DNA from: Motilimonas cestriensis
GTDB taxonomy: Bacteria > Pseudomonadota > Gammaproteobacteria > Enterobacterales > CBDFNC01
Assembly (NCBI RefSeq): GCF_021295315.1
Contig: NZ_JAIMJA010000015.1
Location: 58,847-122,846 of the forward strand
Direction: 5' to 3'
DNA length: 64,000 nt
Under the pieces are notes generated by a model. The model was not told where the DNA came from. It saw nothing but the letters and a program-made list of their open reading frames with translations, and searched no databases. Positions 10,554 to 20,332 of this stretch are shown piece after piece. Positions within the stretch are counted from its first letter, which is position 1, and each line of letters opens with the position of its first letter. The position numbers were made by a program, and so were the translations under genes.

Positions 10554-11897
10554 ATGGAGCCAACAAGTCTGATTGCACAAGAACAAGACCAGTTAGAGCA
10601 AGCAGTTGCTGACGCGGTCTTGATGGCAAAAAAACTCGGGGCAGACCAAGCAGAGGTCGCAGTTAGTCGTCAAACGGGAATATCGGTTAATACCCGAATG
10701 GCAGAAGTGGAAAACATTGAATTTAACCATGATGGCGCACTGGGCATTAGTGTTTATGTCGATGGTCGTAAAGGTAATTCATCCACTTCAGATATCAGCA
10801 AGGAATCAATAGCGCGTGCCGTTGAGGCGGCAATTGACATTGCTAAACATACCAGCCAAGACCCCTTTTCAGGGTTGGCTGATGCCGATTTACTTGAACG
10901 TCAACCGCAAGATTTAGACTTGTTTCATCCTGCTTCACTCGATCCCGAATCAGGCTTAGCCCTTGCTAAGCAGTGTGAAGAATTCGCGCTGGCGGCAGAT
11001 AGCCGCATTGTTAATTCTGATGGCGCCAGTTTTAGCAGCCATTTAGGCATTAAAGTCTATGGTAATAGTCATGACTACGTACAAAGCTATTTGTCTAGCC
11101 GCCATAGTTTAAGTTGTATGTTAATCGCGCAACAAGGCGATGAAATGCAACGAGATTATAGTTACACCATGACCCGTAATATTGCTGATATGTGGCGTCC
11201 AGAACGGGTCGCACAAGAAGCCGTCGAACGTACAGTGGCGCGCTTAGGTGCACGGAAAATCGACACCTGTAACTGTCCGGTGCTATTTTCTGCCGATAGT
11301 GCGGTAAGCTTGTTTGGCCATTTAGTTAATGCCATAAGTGGCGGTAGTCTTTACCGTAAATCGTCGTTTTTATTAGACAGCTTAGGCACGCAAGTGTTTC
11401 CAAGTTGGCTTAATATTAGCGAGCGACCGCATATTAAATCGGGCCTTGCTAGCTCACCGTTTGATGCTGAAGGGGTAAAAACTCAAGATCGTGAGATTAT
11501 CTCAGGTGGCGATTTAAATACTTACCTGCTAACCAGTTATTCCGCTCGTAAACTTGGCATGACGACGACTGGCCATGCCGGTGGTATTCATAACTGGTTT
11601 GTACAAAGTAACCAAGGTGACTTTAAAGACATGTTGCGCCAGTTAGGCACGGGTTTGTATGTGACTGAGCTAATGGGGCAAGGGGTTAACGCTGTATCGG
11701 GTGATTACTCTCGTGGCGCAGCGGGCTTTTGGGTTGAAAACGGTGAACTGGCTTTCCCGGTTCATGAAATCACTATTGCAGGTAACTTGAAAGACATGTT
11801 TATGGGGATTCAGGCCGTTGGCAGTGATATCGATACGCGCAGCAGCCTGCAAACAGGCTCGGTGCTGATTGACAATATGAAGATCGCGGGCAGTTAA
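10554..11897 (+). CDS. pmbA: PmbA/TldE metalloprotease subunit
   Basis: PmbA (TldE) is the partner of TldD in the TldD/TldE protease; it lacks the HExxxH zinc motif, as seen here. The product is 447 residues, close to the family length of about 450. Family features include the GISVYVDGRKG segment and the C-terminal GNLKDMF region. The ATG at 10554 is chosen because a GGAG site lies at 10537-10540 and the protein then begins MEPTSLIAQ; an in-frame TTG at 10491 would add 21 residues with no family counterpart. Confidence 0.94.
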   Translation: MEPTSLIAQEQDQLEQAVADAVLMAKKLGADQAEVAVSRQTGISVNTRMAEVENIEFNHDGALGISVYVDGRKGNSSTSDISKESIARAVEAAIDIAKHTSQDPFSGLADADLLERQPQDLDLFHPASLDPESGLALAKQCEEFALAADSRIVNSDGASFSSHLGIKVYGNSHDYVQSYLSSRHSLSCMLIAQQGDEMQRDYSYTMTRNIADMWRPERVAQEAVERTVARLGARKIDTCNCPVLFSADSAVSLFGHLVNAISGGSLYRKSSFLLDSLGTQVFPSWLNISERPHIKSGLASSPFDAEGVKTQDREIISGGDLNTYLLTSYSARKLGMTTTGHAGGIHNWFVQSNQGDFKDMLRQLGTGLYVTELMGQGVNAVSGDYSRGAAGFWVENGELAFPVHEITIAGNLKDMFMGIQAVGSDIDTRSSLQTGSVLIDNMKIAGS

Positions 11898-11970
11898 TTG
11901 TTATCGCTCGCCTCGAATGAAGCGTAAATAAAACTGAACAAGCTCCTCAGATTTATACTGGGTTGAGATT

Positions 11971-12003
11971 AAAAGGCCGTGGCGTTACTCGTTACGGCCT
12001 TTT
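11971..12003. terminator. Terminator between pmbA and mgtE
   Basis: A 10-bp perfect stem (AAAAGGCCGT at 11971-11980 pairing with 11994-12003) encloses a 13-base loop and is followed by T residues. The stem is flanked by an A tract on one side and a T tract on the other, so it can serve both convergent genes. Confidence 0.8.
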
Positions 12004-12025
12004 TATTTACAGGGGAGGTTGAATT

Positions 12026-13387
12026 CTAGGCTCGTAAAAAGATCGTCGCCATGCCTAAAAATGAAAACAGGCCCACTACATCGGTTACCGTAGTGAGCGC
12101 CATACCGCCCGCAAGGGCAGGGTCTATTTTAAGTTTGTTCATGATCAATGGAATACAAACGCCGGCTAAGCCAGCCACTGATAAGTTGATGAACATGGCC
12201 CCGGCGATTACGTAGCCAATGTTCACGTCGCCCTTCCAAATAACCACCGCCACAGCCACAAGCAGTGCCCAAATTAAACCATTTAATAAACCGATGGCGG
12301 CCTCTTTCATAATCAAAGTGCGAGCGTTCGAGTCACCGATGTGGCCAACGGCCATGCCGCGAATAACCAGTGCCAAGGTTTGATTGCCGGCAATACCGCC
12401 CATGCTGGGGACGATGGTCATTAATACTGCAAGAGTGGCAATTTCGGATAAGGTGGCTTCAAACATATTAGACACAGACGAGGCTAGTAATGCGGCGCCA
12501 AGGTTTACGGTTAACCAGATAGTACGGCGCTTGGTACTTTTTAAAATGGGCGCAAAGGTATCTTCATCATCATCCATCCCCGCCATCCCCATCATTTTGT
12601 GGTCGGCGTCTTCACGGATAATGTCGACTACGTCATCGATAGTGATACGTCCGAGCAGGCGGTCATTTTGATCGACTACAGGGGCACTGATTAAATCACG
12701 GCGTTCAAATATTTTGGCCACTTCTATTTCGGCCATCGCAACAGGAATGCTTTTGCGGGTGTTATCCATCACATCCATTACGGTGGAGGCGGTATCCACC
12801 GTGAGTAAGGTGGCTAGTGCAACTTCACCAATGAGCTTATCGTGTTTATTGACCACATAGAGGGCATCGGTGGCCTCTGGTAGCTCACCTTTCAAACGTA
12901 AATAGCGTAACACCACATCAATAGTGACATCAGGTCTGAGCGTGATGGTGTCAGTGTTCATTACGCTGCCGGCGGTATCTTCAGGGTAGCCTAAGGCTTG
13001 TTCAAGACGATGCCGGTCTTGGGCGTCCATTTGCGCCAATACTTCTTGATAGGCCGAGTCATTTAGACCGCTAAGGACATAGGCAAGATCATCGGTGTCC
13101 ATGCCTTCGGTTGCGGCAACCAGATTTTCCGTATCCATTAAGGCAAGGATACTGTCTCGAGCGTCTTCGTTTAGCTCTTCGAGGATTTCACCTTGTTGCT
13201 CAGAGTCGGTGAGTTGCCAAATGTTTTTACGCTCTGCGTGGGGACAAGATTCAAGTAGTAGGGCAATATCTTCAGGGGGAAGTTGCTGTAACATGCGGCG
13301 AACATGAACAAACATACCACTGCTCAAGGCTTTGTTAACTTCGACTAGGCGCTCATGTGTGCTCAGGTTGACTAGATTATCTAGCAT
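12026..13387 (-). CDS. mgtE: MgtE magnesium transporter
   Basis: MgtE is an inner-membrane Mg2+ channel gated by cytosolic Mg2+. The 453-residue product has the expected order: an N-terminal helical MgtE_N domain (about residues 30-130), two CBS domains (about 135-250) and a C-terminal pore domain with about five membrane segments. The conserved pore-domain block PSMGGIAGNQ is present. The ATG at 13387 is preferred to 13408 because AAGGGGA lies about 11 bases upstream of it. I saw no Mg2+-sensing leader: only a short gap separates it from ptsO. Confidence 0.92.
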   Translation of the reverse strand: MLDNLVNLSTHERLVEVNKALSSGMFVHVRRMLQQLPPEDIALLLESCPHAERKNIWQLTDSEQQGEILEELNEDARDSILALMDTENLVAATEGMDTDDLAYVLSGLNDSAYQEVLAQMDAQDRHRLEQALGYPEDTAGSVMNTDTITLRPDVTIDVVLRYLRLKGELPEATDALYVVNKHDKLIGEVALATLLTVDTASTVMDVMDNTRKSIPVAMAEIEVAKIFERRDLISAPVVDQNDRLLGRITIDDVVDIIREDADHKMMGMAGMDDDEDTFAPILKSTKRRTIWLTVNLGAALLASSVSNMFEATLSEIATLAVLMTIVPSMGGIAGNQTLALVIRGMAVGHIGDSNARTLIMKEAAIGLLNGLIWALLVAVAVVIWKGDVNIGYVIAGAMFINLSVAGLAGVCIPLIMNKLKIDPALAGGMALTTVTDVVGLFSFLGMATIFLRA

Positions 13388-13443
13388 CCACTTTTCCCCT
13401 TGGTGCATGTTATCAATAGGCGATAACTAATGAATTTTAATTA

Positions 13444-13719
13444 TTATTCTTCTTCTTCAAATTTGTCTTCTATCAGTTGTTTTACTGCTTCTAATGCGCA
13501 TTCAGCATCGGCCCCTTCAGCTTGGATGACGATTTGTTGGCCCTGACAGGTTTCTAGCATTAATAAGCCCATGACACTGGCTGCAGAAGCAGATTTATCA
13601 CCGTGAACTAAGGTAACAACGGCGTCAAATTTTAACGCTAATTCAGCCAGTTTTACAGCCGCTCGTGCATGTAAGCCCAATTTGTTTTTAATGGTGATAT
13701 GTTGCTCTAGCTGAGGCAT
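13444..13719 (-). CDS. ptsO: NPr, HPr-like nitrogen PTS phosphocarrier
   Basis: This is a 91-residue HPr-fold protein with the active-site His17 in GLHARAA and the conserved Ser-containing segment SAASVMGLL. NPr carries phosphate from PtsP to PtsN in the nitrogen-related PTS. The C-terminus ends in an acidic run (KFEEEE). Its ATG overlaps the rapZ stop by one base. It is the last gene of the rpoN-ptsN-rapZ-ptsO series, as in E. coli. Confidence 0.95.
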   Translation of the reverse strand: MPQLEQHITIKNKLGLHARAAVKLAELALKFDAVVTLVHGDKSASAASVMGLLMLETCQGQQIVIQAEGADAECALEAVKQLIEDKFEEEE

Positions 13720-14564
13720 TAACGTTTTTCCAAGGTGCGATGACGAACTTGTACTTGTTGTTCGTGGCGAAAGAATTCGGCGATTTTCTCGGCGATAAAT
13801 ACCGATCTATGTTGGCCGCCGGTACAGCCGATAGCGATAGTGACATAGCTGCGGTTGTTGCGTTCAAGATGAGGTAACCAAGTGCCGATGAGATTTTCTA
13901 TTTGCCAGATAAATTTCATCACTAGAGGTTGTTCAGTTAAGTAGTGCTGAACTTCAGCATCGAGTCCAGTCTGTGGCTTGAGCTCTGGGATCCAGTGTGG
14001 ATTAGGCAAAAAACGCGCATCAAAAACATAGTCTGCATCTTTTGGTAAGCCATTTTTAAAGCCAAATGATTCAATCACTAATACCAGTTCATGGCTTTTT
14101 TGGCCAAGGACACGCTGTTTGACTAGCTCGCTAAGCTCATGGATTGACATATCACTGGTATCGATACGTAAATCTGCCGATTCAGAGATAGGCTCGAGTA
14201 AGGTGGTTTCTTGATCGATCGCTTGAGATAGCGATAATTGCATTTTTGCTAGTGGATGCAATCGCCGTGTTTCACTGTAGCGGCGCACTAAAATACTGCT
14301 ACTGGCATCAAGAAACAGCGTGGTGAGATCAACTGTTGTTTTTAAATCATCAATGACGTGATGTAATTCACTTGGGTCAAGGGGGAGGTTACGGACATCG
14401 ATACTAACGGCTACGGCATCGTAGCTGTCTTTCAGGCTGGTGATTAAATCGGGCAGTAAGGGTAGAGGTAGGTTATCAACACAGTAATAGCCTAAGTCTT
14501 CCAATACTCTTAAAGCAACGGTTTTACCTGATCCGGAGCGGCCACTGACGATGGTGAGTTTCAT
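13719..14564 (-). CDS. rapZ: RapZ RNase adaptor / nucleotide-binding protein
   Basis: This is a 281-residue YvcJ/RapZ-family protein. The N-terminal Walker A motif GRSGSGKT spans residues 8-15, and the conserved C-terminal block [11 protein letters not shown] is present. In E. coli RapZ binds GlmZ sRNA, recruits RNase E and senses glucosamine-6-phosphate, thereby tuning glmS. The ATG at 14564 follows GGGAG and matches family length; the upstream in-frame start at 14609 is rejected. It lies between ptsN and ptsO. Confidence 0.95.
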   Translation of the reverse strand: MKLTIVSGRSGSGKTVALRVLEDLGYYCVDNLPLPLLPDLITSLKDSYDAVAVSIDVRNLPLDPSELHHVIDDLKTTVDLTTLFLDASSSILVRRYSETRRLHPLAKMQLSLSQAIDQETTLLEPISESADLRIDTSDMSIHELSELVKQRVLGQKSHELVLVIESFGFKNGLPKDADYVFDARFLPNPHWIPELKPQTGLDAEVQHYLTEQPLVMKFIWQIENLIGTWLPHLERNNRSYVTIAIGCTGGQHRSVFIAEKIAEFFRHEQQVQVRHRTLEKR

Positions 14565-14574
14565 ATTGCTCCCG

Positions 14575-15021
14575 TTATGATGCGCAAATGAGTTCGAATA
14601 ACTCCGCATCTGTTTTAGCCGCGCGAAGTTGGCGACAAATTTGTTTGTCAGAAAGTTTACCAGCGATAAGTGACAAGGTCTTTAAATGTTGGCTACACTG
14701 GCTTTCTGGAACGAGAACGGCAAACAATAAATCCACGGGCTGATTGTCGATAGCACTAAAATCGATAGCGGTCTCACACTGGATGAAAACCCCGGTAACA
14801 GGATAATCATCACTGATGCGAGCGTGCGGGATCGCAATGCCTGCACCAACACCTGTGGTGCCAAGACGCTCCCGTGTTAGTAGGTTTTCAAATACGACTT
14901 TCGGGTCGATGTTGAGTTTTTGTCCTGCTAACTCACTGATGATTTCCAGTGCTTTTTTCTTGCTTGAACAAGAGACTGCACTCAAGGTGCAGTCTGGGGT
15001 TAATAATTCATTTATATCCAT
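14575..15021 (-). CDS. ptsN: PtsN, EIIA-Ntr regulatory phosphotransferase
   Basis: PtsN is the terminal phosphate acceptor of the nitrogen PTS and regulates potassium uptake and other targets. The 148-residue protein shows the EIIA fructose/mannitol-type fold with the phosphorylatable His near residue 66 in AIPHARI. It follows hpf by 8 bases and precedes rapZ, with only 10 bases between them, consistent with one operon downstream of rpoN. Confidence 0.95.
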   Translation of the reverse strand: MDINELLTPDCTLSAVSCSSKKKALEIISELAGQKLNIDPKVVFENLLTRERLGTTGVGAGIAIPHARISDDYPVTGVFIQCETAIDFSAIDNQPVDLLFAVLVPESQCSQHLKTLSLIAGKLSDKQICRQLRAAKTDAELFELICAS

Positions 15022-15029
15022 ATTTAATT

Positions 15030-15317
15030 TTAAGACTGTTTCAGCTTTTCCTTATGTTTGATTACCTGGCGATCAAGTTTGTCAACTAACGAATCAATCG
15101 CGGCATACATATCAGTGTCGTGCGAGTTAGCAAACACTTCACCGCCGGAAAGATGCAGTTTAGCTTCGGCTATTTGATTCAACTTTTCGACGTTTAATAT
15201 CACTTGTGCCGAGTTAATACTATCAAAATGACGCTCTAATTTAGAGAACTTAGTTTCAACGTAGGTGCGCATTGAGTCGGTGATGTCGATATGGTGGCCA
15301 GATAGATTAATTTGCAT
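15030..15317 (-). CDS. hpf: Short hibernation-promoting factor HPF
   Basis: This is a 95-residue ribosome hibernation factor of the short HPF/YhbH type, which stabilises 100S dimers together with RMF in gammaproteobacteria. The sequence starts MQINLSGHHIDIT and continues with the conserved SKLERHFD region. The ATG at 15317 is chosen because AGGAG ends 7 bases upstream; a second ATG two codons earlier lies almost on that site. It sits 20 bp downstream of rpoN. Confidence 0.95.
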   Translation of the reverse strand: MQINLSGHHIDITDSMRTYVETKFSKLERHFDSINSAQVILNVEKLNQIAEAKLHLSGGEVFANSHDTDMYAAIDSLVDKLDRQVIKHKEKLKQS

Positions 15318-15337
15318 AAACATTCTCCTGTTGCAGC

Positions 15338-16789
15338 CTAAAGTAGGCTTTTACGTTGGTTAGAAGGCGGGATGTTCAAAGACTCGCGATATTTAGCGAT
15401 GGTTCTTCGCGCAACCTTAATGCCTTGGTCAGCAAGCAGTTGAGTAATTTTACTGTCACTTAGGGGCTTGGCAGGGGTTTCTGCTGCCACTAATTTTTTA
15501 ATTAAGGCCCTAATGGCGGTGGATGAACATTCGCCACCACTTTCTGTTGCAACATGGCTAGAGAAGAAATACTTCAACTCAAAGATGCCACGCGGCGTGT
15601 GCATGAACTTTTGCGTGGTGACACGCGAAATAGTGGACTCGTGCATTTCCACGGCTTCCGCGACATCGTTTAATACCATGGGTTTCATTGCTTCATCGCC
15701 GTATTCAAAAAAAGCAACTTGATGCTGTACGATACAGTTGGCCACTTTTAACAAGGTGTCGTTGCGGCTCTCTAAACTTTTGATAAACCACTTGGCTTCT
15801 TGTAGGTGTGAGCGAATAAACTGGCTGTCATCGGTGTTTTTGGTTTGCTTAGCAAAGGAAGCGTATTGGTCATTAACGCGAATTTTTGGCATACAATCTG
15901 GGTTAAGCTCAACCACCCAGCGACCTGATTTTTTTTGCACCGAGACATCCGGCACTATGTATTGAGCATCCATTTCAACAATAGCATTGCCCGGTCTTGG
16001 CTCTAAGGTATGGATCAAGCGCATGACTTCGCGCAGGTCATCTTCTTTTAATTTGGTTTTACGACTAAGGGTGCGAAAGTCTCGGTTAGCCAGTAAGTCC
16101 ATGTGCTCGCGGATCACCATAATGGCTTCTTCTAACCAAAGTGTGCCTTTTTCAATTTGATTAAGCTGGATTAACATGCATTCTTGTGCGGAACGAGCAC
16201 CAACGCCGAGAGGATCAAAATGCTGTAATCGTTTTAGTACAGCTTCTACTTCGTCGAGTTCAACCTCAAGAAAGTCAGAAATAACACTGTCTAAAATATC
16301 TTCGCTGGAAACGGTCAGATAACCGGATTCATCAATGGCATCGATAATGGCAAAGGCGATAGCGCGGTCGGTTTCACTAAAGGGGGTTAATTCCATTTGC
16401 CAGATGAGGTGGTCATGTAAGTTAGCTGAGGTTTCACCTTGATAAATAAAATCGGCATCATCGCCACCTGAGCCGACACCTGAAGTGCTTGAGCCGGTGC
16501 CGGTGGTAAAGGTGTCGTCCCATGTTGAGTCAGTGGGTAGATCATCAGGAATGTCATTTTGCGCCATCGCCTCAGACGTTTCGAGTTGGCTAGAGGTGTC
16601 GTTATCGTAGCTTTGCTCTTCGTTACTGTGGTCGTTTTCTTCTACCTCTAACAGCGGATTTGATTCAAGGGCTTCTTGAATTTCTTGCTGTAAATCTAAT
16701 GTAGAAAGCTGCAACAAGCGAATGGCTTGTTGTAGCTGAGGGGTCATAGTTAACTGCTGACCTAAACGCAACTGTAGGGTTGGCTTCAT
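15338..16789 (-). CDS. rpoN: RNA polymerase sigma-54 factor
   Basis: Sigma-54 directs transcription from -24/-12 promoters that need AAA+ activators. The 483-residue product has the glutamine/leucine-rich region I (residues 1-50), an acidic region II (about 55-110) and the core- and DNA-binding region III ending in the RpoN box [12 protein letters not shown]. It lies 51 bp downstream of lptB, as in E. coli, and is followed by hpf, ptsN, rapZ and ptsO. Confidence 0.97.
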   Translation of the reverse strand: MKPTLQLRLGQQLTMTPQLQQAIRLLQLSTLDLQQEIQEALESNPLLEVEENDHSNEEQSYDNDTSSQLETSEAMAQNDIPDDLPTDSTWDDTFTTGTGSSTSGVGSGGDDADFIYQGETSANLHDHLIWQMELTPFSETDRAIAFAIIDAIDESGYLTVSSEDILDSVISDFLEVELDEVEAVLKRLQHFDPLGVGARSAQECMLIQLNQIEKGTLWLEEAIMVIREHMDLLANRDFRTLSRKTKLKEDDLREVMRLIHTLEPRPGNAIVEMDAQYIVPDVSVQKKSGRWVVELNPDCMPKIRVNDQYASFAKQTKNTDDSQFIRSHLQEAKWFIKSLESRNDTLLKVANCIVQHQVAFFEYGDEAMKPMVLNDVAEAVEMHESTISRVTTQKFMHTPRGIFELKYFFSSHVATESGGECSSTAIRALIKKLVAAETPAKPLSDSKITQLLADQGIKVARRTIAKYRESLNIPPSNQRKSLL

Positions 16790-16840
16790 TAAATTCCTGT
16801 TAGATATAAATCTTTAGATAACGGTTGTTACCTATAAAAA

Positions 16841-17566
16841 CTATAGCTTGAATTGATCGCCTAAGTAGACTCGTTTTACTTGTTCGTTTTGTAAAATGTC
16901 TTCTGGCTTGCCGGCGGCAATCATTTCTCCATGACTCACTATATAGGAATATTCACATACATCTAGTGTTTCCCTCACATTATGGTCAGTGATTAATACA
17001 CCTAACCCTCTGTCTCGTAAGTGTTCTATGATCTTTTTTATATCTATTACTGAGATGGGGTCAACCCCTGCAAATGGCTCATCAAGTAAGATAAACTGAG
17101 GGTCAGCAGCCAAGGCTCTGGCGATTTCAACGCGGCGCCTTTCTCCTCCAGAAAGAGACATTCCTTTACTGTCTTTTATGTGAGTAATGTGGAACTCTTC
17201 GAGCAATTCGTTCAATCTATCTTGTTTTTGCTCTGTTGATAGTTCATCTCGGATCTCTAAGATGGCCATAATGTTTTGCGCTACCGTTAAGCGGCGAAAA
17301 ATAGAGGCTTCTTGTGGCAAATAGCCAATACCTTTTTGTGCACGTACGTGCATCGGTTGGCTAGATATTTCTTCATCATCAATAAATATCTGGCCTTCGT
17401 CGCGCTTTACTAAACCAACCACCATGTAAAATGTTGTCGTTTTACCTGCGCCATTGGGGCCGAGTAAACCAACAATTTGTCCGGTGTTCACTTGTAAACT
17501 GACGCCATTCACTACACGACGATTCTTATAACTTTTCGCTAAGTCTTTTGCTTGGAGTAATGCCAT
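16841..17566 (-). CDS. lptB: LptB, LPS export ABC ATPase
   Basis: LptB powers extraction of LPS from the inner membrane with LptF, LptG and LptC. The 241-residue ATPase has Walker A GPNGAGKT, the signature LSGGERRR and Walker [14 protein letters not shown], followed by the H-loop TDHNVRET. It overlaps the lptA stop by one base. LptF and LptG are not in the window, which is usual because they lie elsewhere. Confidence 0.97.
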   Translation of the reverse strand: MALLQAKDLAKSYKNRRVVNGVSLQVNTGQIVGLLGPNGAGKTTTFYMVVGLVKRDEGQIFIDDEEISSQPMHVRAQKGIGYLPQEASIFRRLTVAQNIMAILEIRDELSTEQKQDRLNELLEEFHITHIKDSKGMSLSGGERRRVEIARALAADPQFILLDEPFAGVDPISVIDIKKIIEHLRDRGLGVLITDHNVRETLDVCEYSYIVSHGEMIAAGKPEDILQNEQVKRVYLGDQFKL

Positions 17567-18111
17567 TATTGCGCCGCTTTATTTGTTGATTTATCTATTG
17601 ATTTATCTGATGACTTTGAGCTTTTCTTACTATCGACTTGAGCCGGTAAAAATACGGTGCGGGTTTGATTTTCGCCTTTTTGGCCTTCAATCTGGCGGGT
17701 ATCAATGTTGTAGGTGATGGTTTCAGCAGTGTAGTTACTGTCTAATTGCTTCAAAGAGGCGTTTTGACTCAAAATAATTTGATTGTTTTTCTTCAGGTAA
17801 CGGATTTTTTTTGCTTTGGCTTCTACTGGTTTACCATCGTCCATCATTTGATAAAAAGTGGCTGGATTACCAGTGGCGATCATCTCTTCTTCACCGGGCT
17901 TATGGCGGATGCCAACCAATTTATTAGCGGTCAGCTTAATCGACCCTTGGGTGACCACGACGTTACCTAAAAAGGTGGTTGTGTTGCTGTCAAGGTCGGC
18001 CGTATTGGAATTGGCTCGGATAACAATTTCTTGCTTTGAGTCTGACTGAAGCGCATAAGTGGGGGCGCTTAGTAATACCATTGATGCGAGTAATAGATTA
18101 AGGTTTTTCAT
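17566..18111 (-). CDS. lptA: LptA periplasmic LPS bridge protein
   Basis: LptA forms the periplasmic bridge for LPS between LptC and LptD. The 181-residue precursor has an N-terminal signal peptide ending near APTYA-LQ (residue 20) and the OstA-like beta-jellyroll domain. The last 20 or so residues are a low-complexity tail of repeated Ser-Lys-Asp, unlike the compact C-terminus of E. coli LptA. It overlaps lptC by 14 bases and lptB by one. Confidence 0.94.
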   Translation of the reverse strand: MKNLNLLLASMVLLSAPTYALQSDSKQEIVIRANSNTADLDSNTTTFLGNVVVTQGSIKLTANKLVGIRHKPGEEEMIATGNPATFYQMMDDGKPVEAKAKKIRYLKKNNQIILSQNASLKQLDSNYTAETITYNIDTRQIEGQKGENQTRTVFLPAQVDSKKSSKSSDKSIDKSTNKAAQ

Positions 18112-18652
18112 TTAAATAAGTCGCCGTTACTTGGTTTAATAAACTGATGGTTTTACCTGATAATTGACCAAATAATCCCGTGCCTTTTTGTTGCATTTGA
18201 TCGCCATATAAGGTGACTAAGTCATCGGAATGGATTTCATTTTTTATTAAATCTAGGGTGAGCTTGTCGGTGGTGATCAGGTTAATATGCTGGTCGTGCG
18301 TCAAGTTGGTGATGGTGACGTTGTTACTCAGTTCAAAGGTGTGTTGGTCGAATAAAATGCCATCGTCACCGGTGATTTGCCATTGCGTTTTATCTTCATT
18401 ACGAAATAACAATAGCACTGGCTTAGTAAAAATCGTTTTTAGGTCTTGCTGGTAATAATGCATTTGTGTGGCAAAAAGCCGATAGTCAATTTGACCAGTT
18501 TGGGTAAAGACCGCCCCTTTAACTTCATTGGCAATAAAATATGCCTCAGAAGGATCGCGCTCAGCAATAGGCGTTTCACTGCGTTTAAAAAATTGCCAAG
18601 CAGCAAGAGAGACAATAAACAGAACGGATAACCAGATATTGAGCTTTTTCAT
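18098..18652 (-). CDS. lptC: LptC LPS export membrane protein
   Basis: LptC is a bitopic protein that receives LPS from LptBFG and passes it to LptA. The 184-residue product has one N-terminal membrane helix (about residues 6-20) followed by a periplasmic jellyroll domain. It overlaps kdsC by 4 bases (ATGA type) and lptA by 14, so the whole kdsC-lptC-lptA-lptB string is translationally coupled. Confidence 0.93.
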   Translation of the reverse strand: MKKLNIWLSVLFIVSLAAWQFFKRSETPIAERDPSEAYFIANEVKGAVFTQTGQIDYRLFATQMHYYQQDLKTIFTKPVLLLFRNEDKTQWQITGDDGILFDQHTFELSNNVTITNLTHDQHINLITTDKLTLDLIKNEIHSDDLVTLYGDQMQQKGTGLFGQLSGKTISLLNQVTATYLNEKP

Positions 18653-19197
18653 ACACTGGTTCCCTGCGCGTGAGCTAATTCTCCCCGCACATGTAATAGC
18701 AAATCGCAGAGCTCGCGCACAGCACCAAAGCCGCCTTTTATTGTTGTAACATAGTGAGCTTGTTGCTGCACTATTGGGTGTGCATCCGCTACGGCTACTG
18801 CTAAGCCAACCTGATTCATCACGGGTAAATCAATCACGTCATCACCGATATAAGCGACTTCATCCGGATTAAGGTTTAACTGCGTGAGTAATTGCTGGAA
18901 AGCAATAAGCTTATTATCTTGGCCTTGAAAAATATGAGAAACGCCCAGAGCGCTCATTCGGTTGTTAACAATGGTGGACTTACGTCCGGTGATCACCGCT
19001 ACTTCTATACCAGCATGAAGCACGGCCTTGATACCGAAGCCATCTCGGGTGTGAAATGCTTTGAGCTCCTCGCCGTTGTTGCCCATGTAAATTCGGCCAT
19101 CAGAGAACACCCCATCAATATCGCAAATAAGCAGCTTAGTATGAACCAGCTGCTGATGTTGCTGTGCGGTAATGGTGCCATATGGGGTGTTTAGCAT
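18649..19197 (-). CDS. kdsC: KdsC, Kdo-8-phosphate phosphatase
   Basis: KdsC dephosphorylates Kdo-8-phosphate in the pathway to LPS Kdo. The 182-residue HAD-superfamily protein has the DIDGVFSDG motif with the nucleophile Asp26 and Asp28, a GRKS motif and the late YIGDDVIDLP motif. It lies 32 bp downstream of yrbG. In E. coli, kdsD (arabinose-5-phosphate isomerase) sits between these two genes; it is absent here. Confidence 0.95.
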   Translation of the reverse strand: MLNTPYGTITAQQHQQLVHTKLLICDIDGVFSDGRIYMGNNGEELKAFHTRDGFGIKAVLHAGIEVAVITGRKSTIVNNRMSALGVSHIFQGQDNKLIAFQQLLTQLNLNPDEVAYIGDDVIDLPVMNQVGLAVAVADAHPIVQQQAHYVTTIKGGFGAVRELCDLLLHVRGELAHAQGTSV

Positions 19198-19229
19198 AAA
19201 AAGCCCTAATTACATAAGTTTGAATAAAA

Positions 19230-20207
19230 TTACATAGTGTAAAACAATAAAACTTGGTACGCGATAAAGCAGGCTAATAATAATCCGCCTTCAACGCGGG
19301 TAATTTCTTTTATTTTACCGTTACCTGCCACTATTAATAATAAAACGGTGACGCCTAACATGTAATACATATCACGCCCCGCTGCGCTAGCGTCTATGGT
19401 TCCTGGTGCTAAAATACCTGGAATAGCTAACACAGCTAAGATATTAAAAATATTTGAACCGACAATGTTTCCTAATGCAAGATCGCCTTCTTTCTTCAAT
19501 ACACTGGCAATACAAGCGGCTAGCTCTGGCAAGCTGGTACCAATGGCAATAATAGTTAAGCCGATGACCAAATCTGATATGCCAAAATGTTTCGCGATAA
19601 CGACCGCTGAACCCACGAGTTCATTAGAGCTGTATATTAATAAGCCTAAGCCAAACACCAACCAAAATGCCGCTTTCCAAAACGGTATGTCAGAGGGAAT
19701 CTCATCTTCTAGCTCTTCAACAAGTGGATCATTGGTGTTTGGATTTTTTAACGCCATCCAAGTTAAGCCGCCAATCGTCGCAAAAAAGCCAATAATTAAC
19801 ACCGTTCCTTCACCGCGCGTTAACTCTAGATCCCATAATAACCACGCCGCCAATAGGCTAGTCACCATGACCATAGGCAACTCACGACGCATGGTGGAAG
19901 ATGCGACTAGCATTGGCCGCAATAGTGCGGTTAAGCCTAATACTAAGGTAATATTGGTAATGTTGGAGCCAATGGCATTGCCAATGGCTGTGTTAGGAGC
20001 GCCATTTAAACTAGCACTCGCAGCCACCATCATTTCTGGCGCTGATGATCCCATTGCGACTATGGTTAAGCCTATGATAAGAGGAGATATGCCTAAGTTT
20101 CGTGCGATGGCGGCGGCACCAAAGACAAATTTGTCGGCGCTCCATACTAATGCTGCTAGGCTAACAACGAGTATTAAGACATTAAGCCAAAGGATATTCG
20201 CTTCCAT
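19230..20207 (-). CDS. yrbG: YrbG-type calcium/sodium antiporter
   Basis: This is a 325-residue membrane protein of the CaCA (K+-dependent Na+/Ca2+ exchanger-like) family with about ten membrane segments. The two internal alpha repeats are visible: GSSAPEMMVA with AIGSNITN in the first half, and GTSLPELAAC with IVGSNIFN in the second. It is transcribed divergently from mlaF, as in E. coli where yrbG neighbours the mla operon. Ion specificity is inferred from the family. Confidence 0.92.
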   Translation of the reverse strand: MEANILWLNVLILVVSLAALVWSADKFVFGAAAIARNLGISPLIIGLTIVAMGSSAPEMMVAASASLNGAPNTAIGNAIGSNITNITLVLGLTALLRPMLVASSTMRRELPMVMVTSLLAAWLLWDLELTRGEGTVLIIGFFATIGGLTWMALKNPNTNDPLVEELEDEIPSDIPFWKAAFWLVFGLGLLIYSSNELVGSAVVIAKHFGISDLVIGLTIIAIGTSLPELAACIASVLKKEGDLALGNIVGSNIFNILAVLAIPGILAPGTIDASAAGRDMYYMLGVTVLLLIVAGNGKIKEITRVEGGLLLACFIAYQVLLFYTM

Positions 20208-20273
20208 AGTTCCTTTCTAAAAGTGTGATCCGAAAAAGGTATTTTCCCGTTTCTGGTCTCAAATGTGAAGCGT

Positions 20274-20302
20274 TTGAGTATGTTTATTATTAAGCATAAA
20301 AT
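20274..20302 (+). promoter_or_regulatory. Candidate sigma-70 promoter of the mla operon
   Basis: TTGAGT (20274-20279) and TAAAAT (20297-20302) are separated by 17 bp. The start codon of mlaF lies 30 bp downstream. It is a reasonable match to the consensus; no experimental start is known to me. Confidence 0.5.
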
Positions 20303-20332
20303 AGTGGGCTGTATTTTAAGGTGAAATATATA

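Noticed and set aside
13388..13443. Mg2+ riboswitch upstream of mgtE
   Set aside because: Only about 56 bp separate mgtE from ptsO, too short for a known Mg2+ riboswitch, and no structure was seen.
19396..20220. 274-codon plus-strand frame
   Set aside because: It lies entirely opposite yrbG, whose protein has clear CaCA repeats. The antisense translation is Ser/Pro/Lys-rich with no domain.
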